A stretch of 34,293 nucleotides of DNA from a virus: IMG/VR virus record IMGVR_UViG_3300021964_000249, positions 1 to 34,293 of that record; one strand, written 5' to 3'. Positions 30,608-34,293 of this stretch are shown in pieces; position 1 is the first letter of the stretch, and every line of letters begins with the position of its first letter. Position numbers and translations under genes: made by a program. The notes under the pieces are model-generated. The model worked only from the letters and a program-made list of their open reading frames with translations. It did no database searches and was not told the origin of the DNA.

Positions 30608-31668
30608 ACTACCTCGAGGTTTTGTGCCTCCGTATAGAGTTTTCTCAATTCAACCTTTAAATGGTCTTTGTCCAAGTCAGTTTCCACTGCATCAACATAT
30701 GAATCCAAAAGTGTGGTAGTATCTTCAAGGGATATTTTCTCGTCTTCCACGCTTTCTCCCAGATACTCTTCAAAAGATTCTGCAATCTTTAGTTCATATG
30801 TTTCAATACTTTGTAATCTATCCACAAATTGGTCAAACATATAAAGGTCATTTTTATTTATAACAATTAATTTAATGAACTTGCGTTCGAATTGTTTTAC
30901 ATCTATTTTACTATAGTCTGTTTTGGTATCATCATATATTACCTTTTTAAACATAGTGATGGGATTTCTGACTGGTGTAATTTCTCTTGTTTCTGTGTCC
31001 AATACATGGAAGTATTTTGGGTCATCAACATCTGCCCAAGTGAATTCCATTTGTGAACCTAGATAGTGAACATTATCTCTACTTGATTTTGTGTGAAAGT
31101 GTCCAGATAGAACCATTTCAAACCTTGAAAAAGCATCTGATGGGTCCATACCGTGAGGGTTAGGTATTCCAGCCATCATTTCAAAACCTTTTAACTCTAA
31201 ATGAGCTCCAAGTATCGGTGCTTTACATTGAGCAATCCAATTCATATATTCATTATAATTTTGATTATTAATCCACGGCACAACACCAACACCAAGACCA
31301 TCATAATCAAGCACTGTTGGCTTCATAACGATATTGACATTAGATGTAAAATACCCTAATAACTCTTTAAGAGAACATAGTTCATTTGTGTTTTTAAAGT
31401 ATACATCATGGTTACCTGGAATAATATCCATAGTAATACCTGAATCTCTTAATGGTTCTAAGAAGTGTTTCCTATTTGCATTAAGTGCTTTAAAGTTAAC
31501 AAATTTACGATGTTCATAATAATCACCTAAGTGAAGTATTTGTGATATATTGTGTTCTTTTAAATAAGGGAAAAATATCTCTTCGTAAAAGCGTTCTTGA
31601 TATTTAAGAAAGATATCAGATGAATTTCTTACCCCACAATGGGTATCATTAAGAATTGCTACTTTCAC
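30604..31668 (-). CDS. 47: Recombination endonuclease nuclease subunit gp47 (SbcD/Mre11-like)
   Basis: A 354-residue metallophosphoesterase with LNDTHCG (6-12), LHLGDYYEHRK, IPGNHDVYF and LSGHFHTKS, the five-site metal-binding pattern of Mre11-type nucleases. Length is close to T4 gp47 (339). It starts with GTG, with GAGG about eight bases upstream, inside the end of the small basic gene (20-base overlap). It forms the nuclease core with gp46. Confidence 0.97.
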   Translation of the reverse strand: MKVAILNDTHCGVRNSSDIFLKYQERFYEEIFFPYLKEHNISQILHLGDYYEHRKFVNFKALNANRKHFLEPLRDSGITMDIIPGNHDVYFKNTNELCSLKELLGYFTSNVNIVMKPTVLDYDGLGVGVVPWINNQNYNEYMNWIAQCKAPILGAHLELKGFEMMAGIPNPHGMDPSDAFSRFEMVLSGHFHTKSSRDNVHYLGSQMEFTWADVDDPKYFHVLDTETREITPVRNPITMFKKVIYDDTKTDYSKIDVKQFERKFIKLIVINKNDLYMFDQFVDRLQSIETYELKIAESFEEYLGESVEDEKISLEDTTTLLDSYVDAVETDLDKDHLKVELRKLYTEAQNLEVV

Positions 31669-31855
31669 GGGCCATCCTCATTTGTTCTTTTACCATTCTT
31701 CTCTGTAGTTTACCTATCCTTCTGGCCGCTATTTTGACCCTTTGTTCTTGTAAATTAATCACTTTTCTTTTTGCTTTTCTTTTTAGGTTTTTAGCTGTTC
31801 TGCTTTTGGTTAACCTAATACCTCTTTGTCTTTGTTTTTCGCTTAAATGTTTCAT
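31649..31855 (-). CDS. Very basic 68-residue protein
   Basis: Begins MKHLSEKQRQRGIRLTKSRT and is Lys/Arg-rich along most of its length (KNLKRKAKRK, RRIGKLQRRM), entirely helix-compatible, with no hydrophobic core. Such composition suits binding to DNA or RNA or a polymerase surface. It lies between gp55 and gp47 with an ATGA overlap upstream and a 20-base overlap downstream. Marine T4-like phages often have a small gene in this spot, but I do not recognise a function. A transcription co-factor is a guess from its gp55 neighbour. Confidence 0.7.
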   Translation of the reverse strand: MKHLSEKQRQRGIRLTKSRTAKNLKRKAKRKVINLQEQRVKIAARRIGKLQRRMVKEQMRMARESSNS

Positions 31856-32421
31856 GACATGAATAACTCCAGTTTTTTAGCTTTCTTTTCCTTTTTAGCA
31901 AATTCTTTTATTGCTGTATCTTTTTGCCTTACGGTACTAATTCTTTGACGAAGTGTATCTACATAAGCCATTGTTTGTTCGGCTCCTTCATTGTCCATAC
32001 CCATTTGTACAAAATCTTCAATACCCATTTTCTCTATGAATCTAAATTTAATGTCTTGTTGCTTCTTCTCCTTGGTAATCCTACGGATAAATGCAAAATA
32101 ACATATTTGAGTAAAATACGAAAACGCATTAGGTTTTCCTGTCCGAGTTGAGGCTTCGATATTATAATTACCTATTGCCCTAAGACAATTTTCTACAGCA
32201 TCCATAACCATTTCTTCTCTATAAGTATATCGTACAAAGTTTGGCCTATGTGATAAACCCTCTGCGATTCTTATAAAACATTTAGCTATATAATCATCTA
32301 CTGTAGGTGGTTTTATATCTTTTGCTTTTGCCTTTTGAGCTCTAGTTGCATAGTCCATAACGGCTTCAGAAAAGTCTCTATTGTTAACGTAATGTGGTTT
32401 TGCTTTCGCTTTAGCTGACAT
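31852..32421 (-). CDS. 55: Late transcription sigma factor gp55
   Basis: A 189-residue protein, near T4 gp55 (185). The conserved core YREEMVMDAVENCLRAIGNY, then FSYFTQICYFAFIRRITKEK, resembles sigma region 2, which melts the late promoter TATAAATA. The N-terminus is basic (MSAKAKAKPHYV) and the C-terminus Lys-rich with hydrophobic LELFMS, a region that in T4 contacts the gp45 clamp. GGAG precedes the ATG and it has its own early promoter. Its presence supports the late promoters called in this window. No gp33 is seen here. Confidence 0.95.
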   Translation of the reverse strand: MSAKAKAKPHYVNNRDFSEAVMDYATRAQKAKAKDIKPPTVDDYIAKCFIRIAEGLSHRPNFVRYTYREEMVMDAVENCLRAIGNYNIEASTRTGKPNAFSYFTQICYFAFIRRITKEKKQQDIKFRFIEKMGIEDFVQMGMDNEGAEQTMAYVDTLRQRISTVRQKDTAIKEFAKKEKKAKKLELFMS

Positions 32422-32445
32422 TTTATTTTTTCTCCATAATGTTAT

Positions 32446-32474
32446 ATTATATCATACTTTCAATCAAAAGTAAA
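32446..32474 (-). promoter_or_regulatory. Early promoter for gp55
   Basis: Minus-strand TTTACT (32469-32474, one mismatch), 17 bp spacer, TATAAT (32446-32451). It is back-to-back with a plus-strand promoter whose -35 begins 24 bp away. Confidence 0.8.
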
Positions 32475-32497
32475 CATAAAAAGTTTTAACCTGCGTG

Positions 32498-32526
32498 TTT
32501 ACATTTCCCCAGTTTTGTGATATAAT
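32498..32526 (+). promoter_or_regulatory. Plus-strand early promoter, antisense to all genes
   Basis: TTTACA (32498-32503), 17 bp spacer, TATAAT (32521-32526) on the plus strand, preceded by GCGTG like other early promoters in the window. Transcription would begin near 32533 and run antisense through the Sm-like gene toward uvsW. The first 30 bases can form a small stem (TGGC/GCCA). No convincing plus-strand gene follows. Confidence 0.7.
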
Positions 32527-32561
32527 AATATAGTATTGGCAGGGGCCAGAGGTATACTAAA

Positions 32562-32942
32562 CTAATGTATTGTTTCCTTGGGTTCTGGTACATCCAGGTA
32601 GTCTTCTATCAATTCCCTCTCTCTAGTAACCATATCTTGTACTGCTTCATTCATGGTCTGAAGTTTGTATTCTGGTCTCTGTGTATTCAAGACGAAATCA
32701 ATGTATGTTTTGTGTAAGTACTCATCTATAGGAACATGATGTACCACACGGTTTTTATATAACTTAAATACCTTTTGAGACGATAATGGAAACCAATGAG
32801 CAAATTGCATATTCCCTAGTAAATTAGGTAGCAATACGACTGGTCTTTCTATTATATAGTTATTATCATTCTTTACATTCAGAACACCAATAACATCTTC
32901 TCCATTAATAAGTTTAAATTGTCTTATATTTAAGTTATCCAT
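32562..32942 (-). CDS. Sm-like phage protein, larger relative of the 17279 gene
   Basis: A 126-residue protein. IRQFKLINGEDVIGVLNVK, ERPVVLLPNLLG, FPLSSQKVFKLYKNRVV and KTYIDFVLNTQRP follow the strand order of the Sm-like family also seen at 17279-17557, where the turn reads GEEVIGK. The C-terminal 30 residues are acidic and helical. The ATG follows the uvsW stop as TAATATG. The antisense transcript from 32498 would cover the whole gene. RNA binding is possible for the fold but unproven. Confidence 0.7.
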   Translation of the reverse strand: MDNLNIRQFKLINGEDVIGVLNVKNDNNYIIERPVVLLPNLLGNMQFAHWFPLSSQKVFKLYKNRVVHHVPIDEYLHKTYIDFVLNTQRPEYKLQTMNEAVQDMVTRERELIEDYLDVPEPKETIH

Positions 32943-32943
32943 A

Positions 32944-34293
32944 TTATATATTTATATCGTATAGTTTGTATTTAAATTTTTCTTTGGAATAAATTTTTAT
33001 TCTTTCAGCAGCATGCTGAAGGGTATAGTTCTTATTACTCTTCCAATGTAAATCATCTGCGATGTCATATAACTTTGTATCTCTTCCATCTTCTGATTTT
33101 CTTAATCCTCTTCCTATCGATTGAAGGACTCTAATTTGACTTTTACTTGGAGAAGCAAAGATAATGTTATGTAAATTCCTAATGTTAATACCAGTGCTAA
33201 AAGTTCCAATGGAAGCAACAATAATGGCGTTCTTTTCTTTTTCAGTAATCTCACGGACTGATTCTCTTGTGTCGACATCTGTTTCTCCTGATACATAAAA
33301 TAGTTTCCTATCCTTATCTATTTTATCTTGTAATAACCTGTGTAATGGTTTACCATGTTTTTCTACATAATTAAAAAGTACTAATGTATTACCCTTTTGG
33401 TCTCTAGCCAAGTTCGCGATGAATTGGTTCCTTGGGTCATATCCTACAATAAAATCAAGCTCCTGTTGATAACTATTCTTAATATGTGCTTTACATAAAT
33501 TATCATGGTATTTTAAAATCAATACAGATATATCTAATTGACTTAATGAACCTCTATCCATTAATTCTTTTGAAGTAGTTACCTTATAAACAGGACCAAA
33601 CAAACCTTCTAGTACTAATTGATGTGTTTGTGTTCCATCAAGTGTTCCTGTAGTTCCCATACGAAGTTCTGCATTTACACATTTTTCTAATATTGATGTT
33701 AATGATTTAGCTTTAAATTGATGAGCTTCGTCTCCTATTACCATACCATAATCTTGGAACCAATCTAATTTTTCCTTATAAATGGATTGCCATGTTGTAA
33801 TAATAACTCTTTTGTTTATGTTATATTTTTCCCTACCAGAATATATCCTATGACATTCATTTTCATGATTCCATTCATCTGTTTGTGAATAATCGCCAAA
33901 GTCTGAATACATTTGCTCTACTAAAGATGTTGTTGGTACTATTAAGAGAGCATTAGAATCATTAGAATCAAGGAATGACCTTATCGCCATGTATATAATA
34001 AGTGATTTACCTGAAGCTGTAGGAGATAATAATAGGCTTTTACGATTGGATAATGCATGGTCCAAAGCTTCTATCTGATAATCTCTAGGTGTGATTGGGT
34101 TACCACCAGCTGTAAGTGATAAACCATCGGTTATATATTTTGTATCTATTTGATGTTTGGTTTCTGGGTTACCATTTTTATCATCTATAATAATATGGTA
34201 ATTACGAGGTTCACAAAACTCTTTTAAGTATTTGTATAAACCTGTATATAGTGTCTTTTTTCTTTGGTCGAATAACCTAATTTTGCCATCCCA
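32944..34293 (-). CDS. uvsW: DNA/RNA helicase UvsW (5' end beyond window)
   Basis: The frame is open to the window edge, so the N-terminus is missing; 449 codons are visible. It begins in the N-terminal domain (WDGKIRLFDQRKKTLYTG) and continues through RDYQIEALDHAL (Q motif region), Walker A SPTASGKS, DEAH box IGDEAHQF, TGTLDG and motif VI QSIGRGLRKS of superfamily 2. T4 UvsW (587 residues total with its small domain) unwinds branched DNA and R-loops, switching replication from origin to recombination mode. A TTG inside the frame near 34065 is not the start, since homology continues upstream. Confidence 0.95.
   Translation of the reverse strand, partial: WDGKIRLFDQRKKTLYTGLYKYLKEFCEPRNYHIIIDDKNGNPETKHQIDTKYITDGLSLTAGGNPITPRDYQIEALDHALSNRKSLLLSPTASGKSLIIYMAIRSFLDSNDSNALLIVPTTSLVEQMYSDFGDYSQTDEWNHENECHRIYSGREKYNINKRVIITTWQSIYKEKLDWFQDYGMVIGDEAHQFKAKSLTSILEKCVNAELRMGTTGTLDGTQTHQLVLEGLFGPVYKVTTSKELMDRGSLSQLDISVLILKYHDNLCKAHIKNSYQQELDFIVGYDPRNQFIANLARDQKGNTLVLFNYVEKHGKPLHRLLQDKIDKDRKLFYVSGETDVDTRESVREITEKEKNAIIVASIGTFSTGINIRNLHNIIFASPSKSQIRVLQSIGRGLRKSEDGRDTKLYDIADDLHWKSNKNYTLQHAAERIKIYSKEKFKYKLYDINI
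32949..32956 (-). promoter_or_regulatory. Possible late element at the uvsW stop
   Basis: Minus-strand TATAAATA within the final uvsW codons, seven bases before the Sm-like ATG. If used, the transcript would start at the ATG itself. AT-rich codons could produce this by chance. Confidence 0.3.

Noticed and set aside
32561-32720. Plus-strand frame of about 50 codons downstream of the plus-strand early promoter
   Set aside because: It has no ribosome site and its composition is that of an antisense shadow of the Sm-like gene. A non-coding antisense RNA fits better.
34065-34293. Treating TTG near 34065 as the uvsW start
   Set aside because: The frame stays open to the window edge and encodes typical UvsW sequence (WDGKIRLFD, RDYQ), so the gene begins beyond the window.

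Overview
This window is a piece of a lytic T4-superfamily myovirus genome. It carries a nearly complete T4-type core: UvsX, gp41, gp43, RegA, gp62, gp44, gp45, gp46, gp47, gp55 and a partial UvsW. Around these sit accessory genes typical of marine T4-like phages: ribosomal protein bS21, a GroES-like cochaperonin, Hsp20, a CobS/MoxR-type AAA+ ATPase with a von Willebrand A partner, Sm-like proteins and nucleotide-sugar enzymes. The DNA is AT-rich and densely packed, and almost every gene lies on the minus strand. An AT-rich marine host such as a SAR11-type alphaproteobacterium is my inference from this gene set; nothing in the sequence proves the host.

Reading in the direction of transcription (right to left). 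34293-31650: UvsW helicase, an Sm-like protein, then (after a divergent promoter pair) late sigma factor gp55, a tiny very basic protein and gp47. 31668-28812: gp47/gp46 recombination nuclease and a tRNA-Ala(UGC). 28800-24374: a 32-residue membrane peptide, a zincin/VWA protein, a MoxR/CobS AAA+ ATPase, a GIY-YIG nuclease and a DUF3310-like protein. Two arrays of GTWAC pentamers spaced exactly 11 bp apart flank the VWA gene. 24328-20394: sliding clamp, clamp loader, RegA and Hsp20. 20336-17611: a small membrane protein and DNA polymerase gp43. 17557-15234: an Sm-like protein, a TET-associated-type glycosyltransferase, a small companion protein and a methyltransferase. 15194-14265: a primase-polymerase-like protein. 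14249-10957: UDP-glucose dehydrogenase, epimerase, SleB-type hydrolase, GroES-like protein and a thermonuclease. 10915-6784: a second GIY-YIG protein, a cytidylyltransferase, bS21, UvsX, a small protein and gp41. 6772-4891: small, mostly unknown early genes, three of them under 60 codons. 4841-1: a run of genes whose products begin with a short peptide ending in LxE, as in T4 internal head proteins. Two of these resemble an NMN adenylyltransferase and a KxDG covalent nucleotidyltransferase, so they may be packaged in the capsid and injected.

Regulation is unusually easy to read. Twelve promoters match TTTACA (one TTTACT), a 16-17 bp spacer and TATAAT; a thirteenth lies at the uvsX end. They sit at operon heads, and four place the start codon at or within two bases of the predicted transcription start, implying leaderless mRNAs. 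Late promoters (TATAAATA, read by gp55) precede the packaged-protein cassette and hsp20. Two promoters point the other way: an early one at 32498-32526 and a late one at 20944-20951. They could make antisense RNAs against the Sm-like/uvsW genes and against regA. Many genes are coupled through TAATG, ATGA or TAATATG junctions.
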